NCBI RefSeq assembly: GCF_026914265.1
Contig: NC_069133.1
Location: 43,796,417-43,860,416, forward strand
Origin: Mya arenaria
Lineage: Eukaryota; Mollusca; Bivalvia; Myida; Myidae
DNA: 64,000 nt
Reading direction: 5' to 3'
Shown here: positions 22,753 through 34,200 of the stretch, in pieces
Layout: every line of letters begins with the position of its first letter
How positions within the stretch are numbered: the first letter of the stretch is position 1
Translations under genes and position numbers: made by a program
The notes under the pieces: generated by a model
What the model saw: the letters and a program-made list of their open reading frames with translations, nothing else
Database searches by the model: none
Told to the model about the DNA's origin: nothing

Positions 22753-23626
22753 TATGTATTGCACCCACATTTTTAAGTATATAATTATATGAATGGTTGT
22801 GTAATTTCAATCACGAGGATACTTAGTGACGTAGTTGCTTCGTATCATGTTGTCAATGGCAACGTTCAATAACTAGTGTGTGGTATACGTGGATACAGTT
22901 GTAATTTATCGGCATGGAAACAAACGAAAAGCTGAAAAATGGTTTAAGTCGTGGATGCAGGCCCAATAGATGCAGAGATATGGCCCCAAAAGTGTATTAG
23001 CCAGAGTGATGAAACTTTACAAGAATGTTAAGCAGTATGAAATATACACCTGGGGGTCAAGCCTCGAGGCCAATGTCACTGTTACCAAAAGCAGAAGAAA
23101 ATGTATTTCACTTTAAATATATCTTTGGTTCAAAATAAAAGATAATGTTACACTATGGTATGTTGGTATATTTCAAATGGAAAGTTGTAAGTGCGTTTTA
23201 GTCAGTACCCCACATATGGAAGAAAACACATTAATGGCTGTTGCGTTTATGACAAGGCTGGAAATGGGGGCATCTGTGTCCTATGGAGACGTCGCATGGG
23301 TTTTAGTCCGTATACAGATGGTGTATACCCAGCACGTTAGTTTATGATAGTTTGTTTGTTTTGCTAAGGAAACTATTTTGTGTGTGTTTCGATTGGTGAT
23401 TGATAAGGCCGATGAATAAGTAAGGAAAACGAGGGGAGCAGCAATACCAGGGAAGAGTTCTGCAGTAGCTACGGCAACGACACTACTGTGCCGTTGTTAT
23501 TTTTTACGACTTGAATGTAATTTGGTGTTGAATATTTTCTTTTTCATTTTCTTGCTAACGTTAAATTATGTATATAACTGTGCTATTTGGAATATTTATT
23601 TCTCATTGATATAGCTGTTTGTTGTA
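22753..23626. other. Intergenic, no gene seen
   Basis: A 28-codon ATG frame near 22913 and scattered short frames have no support. Confidence 0.4.
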
Positions 23627-24110
23627 ATTGGCCCGGTTGTTGGAACATTCGTTACAACATAACGATTAAGTTAATCGTTAAATTGACGATAATCGCAATA
23701 TTTTCGTAAAATCCCTTCGTTAAGTTGATTTTGCTAAATTTCGGTTGTTGAAAATTTTAACAATAACGAAATCGTTAAATCAGTCGTTATTAAGTTAACG
23801 AAATATTTAAAGTACCTCCATATGTACTTTAAATTTTAACAAATCAGCTGACCGAAACCAAAATGGCTGCCGTTGTTGGATTTTGGTAAATGTTGGAAGG
23901 AAAAATAGAAAACTCAAAGCTTCCAATCTTAACGAAATGCTAAACGACGAAGAATTGAGAAGCAGATATAGGTTTGGCAAAAGAGGAATAAATTGTTTAT
24001 GCCAGTGGCTGAAATATTACCTCATTGGAGATATAATTGTCATGTCAAAAGTATTGAAAAAAATAAACAAGTGACACCACAAGTTACTTCACAGGTCTTG
24101 ATTATTATAA
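23627..24110 (+). mobile_element. Degenerate Harbinger-like transposon 5' region
   Basis: Begins at a terminal-repeat-like TTGGCCCGGTTGTTGGAAC. About 170 bp follows (23648-23812) with eight copies of AACGA/TCGTT and several TTAAC palindromic steps, resembling subterminal transposase-binding repeats. A transposase-like frame (23883-24074) comes next. The 3' end was not found; the limit is approximate. Confidence 0.5.
23883..24074 (+). pseudogene. HARBI1-like transposase N-terminal relic
   Basis: The frame contains EMLNDEELRSRYRFGKRGI followed by a Cys/Leu-rich helix. This matches the usual N-terminal pattern of PIF/Harbinger nucleases (a D/N-E-E-L/F-x-x-R-Y-R-F motif, then a hydrophobic helix), as I remember the family. 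It has no in-frame ATG at the front and ends at a stop after about 60 codons. A neighbouring frame continues with TPQVTSQVL, which suggests a frameshift. The catalytic DDE region is absent. Non-functional. Confidence 0.5.
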
Positions 24111-24300
24111 ATCCGTCCGACTGATGAAATTAAAGTTGTCTCGCACCTCGATTAGCACCTCATTAAAGAATTTACTAATGAAATCAGAAGCTTCAATACT
24201 CGTTTCAGATTTTTTTCATATACATGTAAACTAATTCAGTCTTTCTTCATTCCATTACTGTTTTTCATATCATAAAATAACTTCAAATATAAATAAAATA

Positions 24301-24382
24301 TAGGGTACGAAATGACTATCCAAAGGGTACGAAATGACCAAAAATTGAAGGGTACGAAATGGTCAGGGTACGAAATGACTAG
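24301..24382. repeat. Short tandem motif GGGTACGAAATG x4
   Basis: GGGTACGAAATG(A/G) occurs four times with irregular spacing (near 24303, 24326, 24350, 24366). It is a local array, not a CRISPR: the spacers are short and unequal. Confidence 0.75.
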
Positions 24383-26129
24383 TTCCCACGGCGTTGGGGT
24401 GGTAGTAGGGAGCGAGTGTCACCAGCTACGATGTAATAGATAACAATCAGATATGAACAGTTTGCAAAACATCCCTATTGAAATTTAATTGAAACCCATA
24501 TATAATAATAATTCAGATATTTGTTTCTGTGTTACAATTCCTCATTTTCATGTAACGCAAAGACGTAAAAATCGAGTTTTACCAACATGGATTTTTCAGC
24601 TTTTTAATGTCCGTCTTTTAAAAGATGGAAAACGTTGTTTGCCTTGATTCCGTGTTAAGTACGGATAACATTGCTGGTTCTACTTTTGTGACCAGCATTC
24701 TCCTAAATTTGCCAATTTTGAGCTCAGTTATTGTCACTGAATTAACCACACTAAGATGGTTTATTTATAAACGCTTTATCGGTTCTTCATCATGTTATAA
24801 AAATAATTGAAAACAAAACAACCTGGTATAGAACGATACAAAACATTTTATTCTCAAGCATAAGAGTGTATAATATAAATAACATTTGTTAATATATGTA
24901 AACCGTGCCCTGACATAATGCATCACACATACACGTGCAAGGGCCCTATATTCGACATTTCATAAGATCAACATTGTTTGCAGTGGAAGAATATGATGGA
25001 TTTTGGTTTGCGACGTTCGAAGAAGACGGGTCATATACATGTAGGTTTGCATACTTTCATAGGTCTGTCGTTCATTTGGTCTATATACCATGTCTTGTGA
25101 TTGTACATCCGGGGGGATATGGTCCTAGGGGCTAATGTCTGGGGGGGGGGGGCAATCATCCGGGGCGGATATCATCCTACACTCGAAAATATGTATTCAC
25201 TGGGAAATTGTAGAAAATGATGAGTATTACCTATGTAAAAGCTGAGGTATCAAAATTATCACTTTGCATTCACATGTAAGTAAATGTACAAAAAAATGTA
25301 CATGCATAAATCAATGCAATGTCAAGAAACACAATAAAAACCTTGTGACAGTTGAAATGATGGCAAAAATCATGTATTTACAAACAATCAAGTGTATATG
25401 AACAATCACAAATATAGTCAGTTATTAATAACTGCAAGGTTATCAGTTTTAAAAATGAGAATAAAACAAATATATGGTTCTACATTTAGGTAGAAATGGC
25501 AACAATCGAGCAAATTTACAAATCAGATTATCTAAGAAGAAATAAAAATGTATGTATATATTAGTAAATTTACTATTGGTTTTGCATATATGAACTTGAC
25601 ACAATACTTTACTCCATAAAATATCATTACAAAAATGAAACACTTAGTGCAATACACTATGAACAATCACTAATACAGTAATTTGCAAAGGTATTAAGCT
25701 AAAAAAGAACAACAAACGATAGATACATTTAGATATATGATAAAAATGGCTAATTATGTATTTACTGATGTACAAATTTAAGAAACAAACAAATCACTTA
25801 TGTACATGAACATGTATTTTACAATATAATGTATTCCATGAAACTCTAATAGCACAAGAGCCGTCCTAAGACAGCGCGCTCGACTACGCCGCTTTGACTT
25901 AGAATACAATAACGATGTAATAATACCAAGTTTGGTCTCTTTATGTCAAACCTAACTAAAATTATTCGATACATAAGGTGACGTTGATGCTGCCCTCCCA
26001 CCAGCCGCCCAAACAATGACGCAAGTCATTTAAAAAACTTGATTTCCCATTATGAAAATGTGGTTAAGAATATACAAATATGCCTTTCAAAGGAAATTAA
26101 AAAAAAATAAAATATATATATAATTCAAG
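24383..26129. other. Intergenic, no gene seen
   Basis: Includes a poly-G run (25141-25152) and a block at about 25855-26040 (GCGCTCGACTACGCCGC, GACGTTGATGCTGCCC) that looks like a dispersed mollusc repeat. No supported exon. Confidence 0.4.
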
Positions 26130-26995
26130 GGCCATAGTTTGTATTTAGGCTTAAAACGGAGTTATGTTTCTTGTTGTAAGATGGTCGTAAATAATTTTGA
26201 ATTTTATTAAGTGCATTTAATGAACGGTATAGAAGTTTTTTTTATTAAAATCCCAACTTGCCCTTAACTTTTACTTGCCTAAAACTTTAACCTAAGTCAA
26301 TCAGGGGCCATAACTTGTATTAAGGATATGGAGTTATGTAACCTCATTGGGTGATGGTCCTGAACAATTGTGTGAAGTATTAAGTCAATTGAATGAAGGG
26401 TATAGAAGTTATTAAACAATATCCCAACCTGCCCTAAAACTTTAACCTGAGTTCCATAGTCAATCAGGGGCCATAATTTGTATAAAATATAATATGGAGT
26501 TATCTTACCTCATTATGTGATGGCTCTGAACATCTGTGTGAAGTATTAAGTCAATTCAATGAATGGTATTGGAATTTTAAGTGAAAATCCCAACTTGCCC
26601 TAAAACTTTAACCGGCCTAAAACTTTAACCTAAGTCAATCAGGGCCCATAACTTGTATTTAGGATAATATGGAGTTATGTAACCTCATTGTGTGATGGTC
26701 CTGAACAACTGTGTGAAGTATTAAGTCAATTAAACAAAGGATATAGAAGTTATTAATAAATATTCCAACTTGCCCTAAAACTTTAACCTAAGTTCCATAG
26801 TCAATCAGGGGCCATAATCTGTGTAAAGAATGATATGGAGTTATCTAACCTCATCATGTGATGGCCCTGAACAACTGCGTGAAGTATTAAGTCAATTGAA
26901 TGTAGGGTATTGGACTTATAAGTGAAAATCCCAACTTGCCCTAAAACTTTAACCAGACGCCGACGCCGACGCTAGGGCGAGTAGTATAGCCTACC
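26130..26995. repeat. Tandem repeat, ~165-173 bp unit, about 5 copies
   Basis: The landmark TCAATCAGGGGCCATAA recurs at about 26298, 26461, 26634 (variant) and 26806, with CCCTAAAACTTTAACC and GTGTGAAGTATTAAGTCAAT at fixed offsets. The array ends in GACGCCGACGCCGACGC and TATTCTTCGAATAGTCGAGC, a terminal motif that recurs near 42650 and, inverted, at 63018-63050. It is therefore the internal amplification of a dispersed element. Confidence 0.8.
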
Positions 26996-27063
26996 TATTC
27001 TTCGAATAGTCGAGCTAAGAATGTAACATCCAGTGCAAAAGTAAATAAATAGTTGCAACATTC

Positions 27064-27275
27064 ACATGGCGAATCCGTGGTCTAGTGATAACACACTTGA
27101 CTGTCAATCCAGGGGTTACAGGTTCTATTCCCTGCCTCAACACTAAATAAAAATACTTATCGTCTTCCAGGAGGGACGTTAAATGGGGATCCCGTGTGAC
27201 AGTGCTATACACTGGTGCACATTCAAGAACCAGGGTAGCTCTAACCAGGGTTACATTCTGTCTGTGCACTATGCT
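27064..27275 (+). repeat. tRNA-Asp-like SINE
   Basis: The head reads as a decayed tRNA-Asp: A box TGGTCTAGTGATAAC, anticodon-loop-like CTGTCAA, B box GGTTCTATTCC, closing TGCC. The body has GAGGGACGTTAAATGGGG and AACCAGGGTAGCTCTAACC. The fold is not intact enough for a working tRNA. Confidence 0.65.
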
Positions 27276-27896
27276 CCAAAGAAACCTCATATCACTAACA
27301 GTATAAATAAACTTATACACAGCACTGCAAGCTCTACCTTGCTCATTAGTTTCTTCATAATTATGCAAGTACATGTGTAAGCATAAATTCGACAACTACA
27401 AAAGTATATAGAAACAATAAACAACAGATAACACTTTAAACAAAGTCAAAAATGTATGTAAATATTAAAGAATGTGTATATAAAGATATGTGTCAGAGTG
27501 TATATTAATAACAATAATTTGAGCTTGAAAATTTAACAACAGTATTGCCAGTGAAAAATATCACAGATATTTGTACAACAGACAAACATTATCATAGTTT
27601 TAAAATTAAATAATAGACTTCTTCCCCCCTGCCAAAAAGATAAACCTCTCTTTCTAAAAAACCTTTTCAAACCAAAGAAGAGATTCGATTTTAAAGTTTG
27701 GTAAGGATAGAACAGATTATTTTTATCACAGATTCTCAAATCATGTCATGAAAGAACTTTTTCGTTTTCAAGTGACAACCAAAATAGTTTCTTCCAATTC
27801 AAATAATGTACAGCCTTTTAGATTTCTTGGTGTCTTCATGGTTTTTGTAAATGGTCATTTTGAGTGGATGACATGACAGTTCCCGACCTTTTGTTA
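27276..27896 (-). other. 3' flank / probable 3'UTR of NWD-like gene A
   Basis: AT-rich DNA downstream of the stop of the minus-strand gene. I could not fix a polyadenylation signal with confidence. Confidence 0.4.
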
Positions 27897-28272
27897 CTAC
27901 ATGACAACACAAGATTTGCTAGCTTTCCCAGTTTTCTCTTTCCTCTGATTGGTGAAAGTCAAGGCCATGGCCTCAACTTGTGGACCAAGATTCAGCTGCT
28001 TGACTTTCCCTTCCAATAAATCCTGCAGACTTTTATTTGGTTGTAAAATCGCCAAATCAGCTATCCCTTCTGGAATGAACGCTACACACCTTCCGCCGGT
28101 TGCTATGTCAACGGCCTTTACCTGACAGTTGGCCTGGAAGGTTGCTATGGAAACGGCTCTAGCAAAATCCCATAGAATCACTTGCTTATCTCTTGAAATC
28201 GTAACCAGGAACTGACCAGTTTCGTCGAACTTCATATCATTGACAAAGTCAAGGTGTCGTGCTAACTTGTAC
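27897..28272 (-). CDS. Gene A last exon: final WD repeats, basic tail, CaaX box
   Basis: Encodes a WD blade (HLDFVNDMKFDETGQFLVT, DKQVILWDFARAV), then a non-WD tail with NQRKEKTGKASK and the terminal CVVM followed by TAG. Cys-aliphatic-aliphatic-Met is a farnesylation consensus, and the preceding lysines resemble the polybasic element of prenylated small GTPases. This implies membrane attachment, by motif only. The acceptor ATTTACAG fits the phase-2 donor of the previous exon. Confidence 0.88.
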
Positions 28273-31200
28273 CTGTAAATAAAATTGTTCTTACATTACA
28301 TTAAACTATTTGCACACATTAGAAATACATGTTATAGCCGATAATGTCTAATTACTTTCAAAACCTGAACTTCCTGATTTTCGTTAATCTTCACATGTTT
28401 ACAAGGGAAAAAAAATACATTATAAAAGTTTCAAATAAAATCTATTTGCAACTACCTTCCATAACTATATATATAAGTGTTTATCAAATAAAACGATTTG
28501 ATGAATGCAAATAAATTTAATACATTTTAAACAAATCTAAGTTTGAAAACTTCAATTGTCTACTGGTTCCTCATTAGTTCAATTCAGCTCATTTATTTTC
28601 TTAACAAAAATTTGTAACAGGTGATTTATCAAAGAAATGTAAAACTAATTTTAATTGCACCGCCATTCCATTCAACAAAATCAATAACACTGATGTCTGA
28701 TAATTTGTGCAATGCAAATACTGTCAGCCACTACTCACTTGCAACTGCCATCAACAATTGACCACACGTAGATAGTCCGGTAGCCAGCAGACAACATACT
28801 CGCTCCATCCTTCGAGAATACCAGAGCGACAGCAGATGATTTCTGTTGGAGTCGAAATAAGTAATTCCCGCTCATGTCGATTATACGCACGGCCCCATCC
28901 GTGGAACTCATAGCGGCCAATGTATCATCAGGGCTGATAGCGCAGGAAACCGCTCCTGTCATCATGATGTCAGTCTTCTCCGGTTCTATCATGGAACCCC
29001 CTCCTTCGTTTTCCAAATCGACAACAATCGGAATCTCAAACATCGATGACACCACCTGCATAAGAAGTTTAAGCATGACATTTTATAAACTCCATTTTGA
29101 TAAACAAAACAAAAAATCAGTTTTGTATTTTAAGATTTTTAGGAAATTTGCTAATAATAAAACATAATAAAACATGCGCTCATCAATTTGCAGTGTCAAT
29201 TTTGTTTAACACTCACAGATTCTGAAGATATATGAAACCAAACCCAAGGGATACATATGGGAGTGGTATATGGTTCTTCAAGAGTCTCATAAAGTTTGAA
29301 ATCTAAAACAGGCTGGATCGGACAACCCCAAATTTAAAAAATATAAAATAAATAAATAATAGAGCCCCACCAGGAGAAAGTTCTCTTGGACTCTTCAAAT
29401 GGTCACCAGTACTAGTATCTATATATCCCCGGGAAAAAGCCTTGAGCCTGCAAATATTTGATCTGCAAGGGCTTCATTACCAAACAAGCAAAAATAAATG
29501 AGATTGAACAAACTCAATCAAACCAGACCCCATGTCATACCTTTGTACCAGAACTGTTGATTGCCACACATTGGAACGAATATAGCAGTTCAAAGTCTCT
29601 CAGAGTCTCTCCTGGAATATTGAACAAAATACTTGTTTCGTTTTTTATTATCGTTTCGCATCCGTATATAAATACATTGAATTCATAAGCTTTCATTATG
29701 AAAATGCAATGAATTATTTAGCTTAAGTATGAAAACGCATAGAAATATTCAGCTTTCCATATGGAAATTCATGGAAGTATTTATCTTTCAGTATGAATAT
29801 ACATGGTGTTATTTAAAGTTAACTGACTACTCAAATGACCCCAAAATAATGTGAGGTCAAAAGTGGCAACTTCCTTAAGCTGTTGACCATTAAGTACTAT
29901 CAACAAAATCCAATGCAACGGTATGTTTGCAAGGAGAGCCAGATAGATCTATCTATTTTGATTAAATTGGTTTCTTAGATAAGCACTACATGATGGTACT
30001 TTCTGCATATCAATGGCCTCACTTTAAAATGCCAAAGCTGCATTTTTTCTGTTTCAGAATTTTTACATCACTTTTAAATCATAAAGGCGAGTCGCATCTA
30101 ACTGCAAAATGCTGAGTAAAATGTCGAGCAATGATTAGACATATCAATACAAAAATACAGAACCTTCAGAAATGTTAACTACATAAATTGTTACTTCAGC
30201 ATTTTGTTAAAAACATGTGTGATAAAATAACCAAGATTAAATACTAAAAAAATTGCTACAGAAAACATGGGATTTTGTAGCTTCGACATTTGGAAGGCTA
30301 TCCATATGCAACTTGTCCCAGGCATTGAAATTTCGCATAAGTGTGAATCTGGCATATTAAGTCAAGGTGATAGGACATGCTACCTATGTATGTATTACCA
30401 TTGTGAACATGTATACCAAGTTTGCTATTAATATCTGGATCAGTTTTTTTGTCATGCCCGATATTAAAGTGATGACAGCAACAACAACAACAACAAAAAA
30501 CAATGCTTAGAAGACACCACGGCTATTGAAAAACATCAACTTTTAACTTTATATTACCTGTGACAATATTCCACACTCTGCCCTTTGCTTCCATGCCAGA
30601 ACACCCAACCACTAGAGTATTACTCGCCTCGGCCATACAAGAGAATTCCCCTCGACCTTCAAGAGTCTTCTGGCGTTGAGCTGCAGCAAAATGTAAAAAC
30701 TAGTGGTAACACATGTGTTTTGATAAAAAATAAATCTAACACCACATATGAGTATATACAGCTTATATGAGCTTCTATATTTGAACTCTTATATTGAGAC
30801 ATTACATTATGTATGAAGTGGCTGATCCTAAATAACGGAGTCTTACTCTACAAATTCTAGGTTCATTTGACTTGATTTAAACTACATCAAGTATGGTGTA
30901 TTTATCCAAGTAACCATTCTAACATTAGTTAAGTAAGTGTTGGAATTATTTATGATGTTTGTAACTTAGAGAAATGTGAAAAATTCAACAATTAATGCAA
31001 ACTATGCACCCCCACCCCTCTTCAGAACACTTAACGTAAGCTACCCCCATCTCCACTTCCGAACAATTAATGTAAGGTATTCCCTCCTTCTAATCTTCAG
31101 AACACTTAACGTAAGCTACCCCAATCCCCACTTCCGAACAATTAATGTAAGCTATTCCCTCCTTCTAATCTTCAGAACACTTAACGTAAGCTACCCCCAT

Positions 31201-34200
31201 CTCCACTTCCGAACAATTAATGTTAGGTATTCCCTCCTTCTAATCTTCAGAACACTTAACGTAAGCTACCCCTATATCCACTTCTGAACAATTAATGTAA
31301 GCTATTCCCTCCTTCTAATCTTCAGATCACTTAACGTAAGCAACCCTTATCTCCACTTCTAAACAATTAATGTAAGCTATTCCCTCCTTCTAATCTTCAG
31401 ATCACTTAACGTAAGCTACCCCCATCTCCACTTCCGAACAATTAATGTAAGGTATTCCCTCCTTCTAATCTTCAGAACACTTAACGTAAGCTACCCCCAT
31501 CTCCACTTCTGAACAATTAATGTAAGGTATTCCCTCCTTCTAATCTTCAGAACACTTAACGTAAGCTACCCCCATCTCCACTTCTCAACAATTAATGTAA
31601 GCTATTCCCTCCTTCTAATCTTCAGAACACTTAACGTAAGCTACCCCTATATCCACTTCTGAACAATTAATGTAAGCTATTCCCTCCTTCTAATCTTCAG
31701 ATCACTTAACGTAAGCTACCCTTATCTCCACTTCTAAACAATTAATGTAAGCTATTCCCCCTTATAATCTTCAAAACATTTAACTTAAGCTACCCCCTTC
31801 TCCTCTTCAGAACAATTAATGTAAGCTATTCCCTCCTTCCAATTTTCAGATCACTTAACATACCGGTAAGCTACCCCCCTTCTTCTCTTCTGAACAATTA
31901 ATATAAGCTATTGCCCCACCCTCCTTCTTCCCATGCTTACAATGCAAGTCTTCCACATGTATATCCTGACTTCCAGCTACAATCATAAAACGCCCATCTC
32001 GTGACAGCATCATTTTCATAACAGCGCCAATGTTTGTGTCAATAGCAAGGCTGGGTTTTGCTGACTCAATGTCATACACTTGAACTTTTCCACTTTCTGT
32101 ACCAACATAAACACTCTCTCCTGACCTGAAATTAATAAAAAAGTTATTGACTTTGTAATATATCGTGCATATTGAAACTGGATTTTTCCGCCCAAGTTCA
32201 TGCTGTTGATCATTTCCACCTTCTGTACTGACATTTTCACTCCATCCTGACTAAAAAAACAATACACTATGACTTGCATTTTCCAAAAAAGACAAAAAAA
32301 AAATAATGCCAATGTATAAAACAAAGTGTGCAATTCAAGACCATAAACCCAACTATCTAACAACATTACCTAAGTAAGATCTTGCAAAAACATTATTTTT
32401 ACACTTCCAATCCTTAAAAAGATAGTGTTCTGCAGTTCGGAGAGGCCACTGGCTTAAGGATTTCAGTAAGCTTTAAAACAAGAGGGCCATGATGGCCCTA
32501 AATCGCTCTCCTGAGAGGAAGTTTTAAACATTGTTGTTTTTTTTAATGAGAGCTATGCCACTAGTGATACAACTACAATTGAGTATGTTATTGTTATAAG
32601 GTTGTCCAAGCACAACATTGATTTTTGTTTTCAGAACTGTTCACATATATAAATATAGTCCAAATTTCATTGCTGTAGCTTCAAAGATAAGAAAGTAAGT
32701 CAAAATGTCACAATCAAGGTCATCAAAGCACAGCATTGATAATAGTTTTTAAAACTGTTCACATGGTTAAAGTAGCTCAAAAGGTCACAGTAAAGCTCAT
32801 CCGAGGACAAATTTTATATTTGTTTGCTAAACTGCACACATTATCTAAATTTCATTGATGTAGCTTAAGAAAACTTTGTCAAGAAGATTTCAGTTTTCAA
32901 ACATGGTTCAAATTCAATCACTGAAGCTTCAAAAATAATAAAGTTGGTAAAAAGGTCACAGTCAAGGTCATCTAAGCACAACACTGATATTTATTTTTAA
33001 AAATGTACACATATGGTCCAAATTTCATTGCTGAAATTTCAAAAACAAGAAAGTAAGTCAAAAGGTCGCAGTCAAGGTCATCAAAGGCCATCCAAGGACA
33101 TCATTTAATTTCTTTTCAAAACTGTACACATGGTCCAACCCTTATTGCTGTAGATTCAAAAATAAGAAAGTAGGTCAAAAGTTGTGGGGCCAGCTTTGAC
33201 CCTAGGAGCATAACTTGAACAAACTTGGTAGGGGGCTATCACAATTATGGGGCTACATAACAAATATCAAAGGTCTGGGACTACAGGTTTGACCTAAAGG
33301 CCATAATTTGAATCAACTTGGTAGAGGACCATTAGACAATGTAACACACCAAATAAAGCTAAATGGCTCATTTTGTCAAGAAGGTTTATTTCAGTTGCAA
33401 AGGCAACCAGAGAGCTGTATGGAATTATTATTTTTTTAATAATTTTGAAAGGCCACCATCCAAGGTATATCCCAGTGAAGTTAGGAGGAGATGTCATTTG
33501 AAGCAATTGTTGACAGACGACGGACTTAGGGAAATTACTAAAATATTACTGCACCCAGAATTATGGTTCTTGTGTACTGCACTTCACTTCAATGAGGTCT
33601 TTCTGTATGCGAGGTTAAGTTAATACATCATGGACCTATCAAGTTATGATCCTGACAAAAAATAAGTATGAAAATCACAATCGGCAAAAACTAAAACAAA
33701 ACTGCAACCAGAGTTATGGGCCCTGTAAACTGCAGTTCTCCTCAATAAAATCCATCAGTATATGAAGTTCGAAGTCAAAACCTCAAAGACTTCAAGAAAT
33801 GCTCTGGACAAAAAGTAAGTATGAAAATTAACAAAGGGCAATAACTAAAAAAACACTGCACTAAGAGTTATGGTTCCTGTGCATTACACTTCTCTGCAAT
33901 GAGATCAATCAAATATATATGGAGTTTGAAGTCAATACTTCAAAGACTTTTTAAGTAATAATCCTGACAAGGTTACTAGGACGCATGCACAAACATAAAC
34001 ACGTACGCTTACCATTACTATATCCCCTTCACCTTTTGGCGGGATTAAAAATTAAAAAGCCCTGCTGTCAAAAACATTTTAAATGCCTGTACATTACCTC
34101 TTCACCGCTAAATTAGTCGTCTGTGGGTTGACCACACCAGTATATGGGTGATGTTTCATCACTTGAACCTTCAACTCTACCAATGTGAGATATAAATGCT

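Noticed and set aside
24301..24382. Possible CRISPR-like repeats
   Set aside because: Only four short copies, uneven spacing, eukaryotic context.
30976..31287. 103-codon repetitive open frame
   Set aside because: Product of the 75 bp repeat, whose length is a multiple of 3; no start context or splice support.
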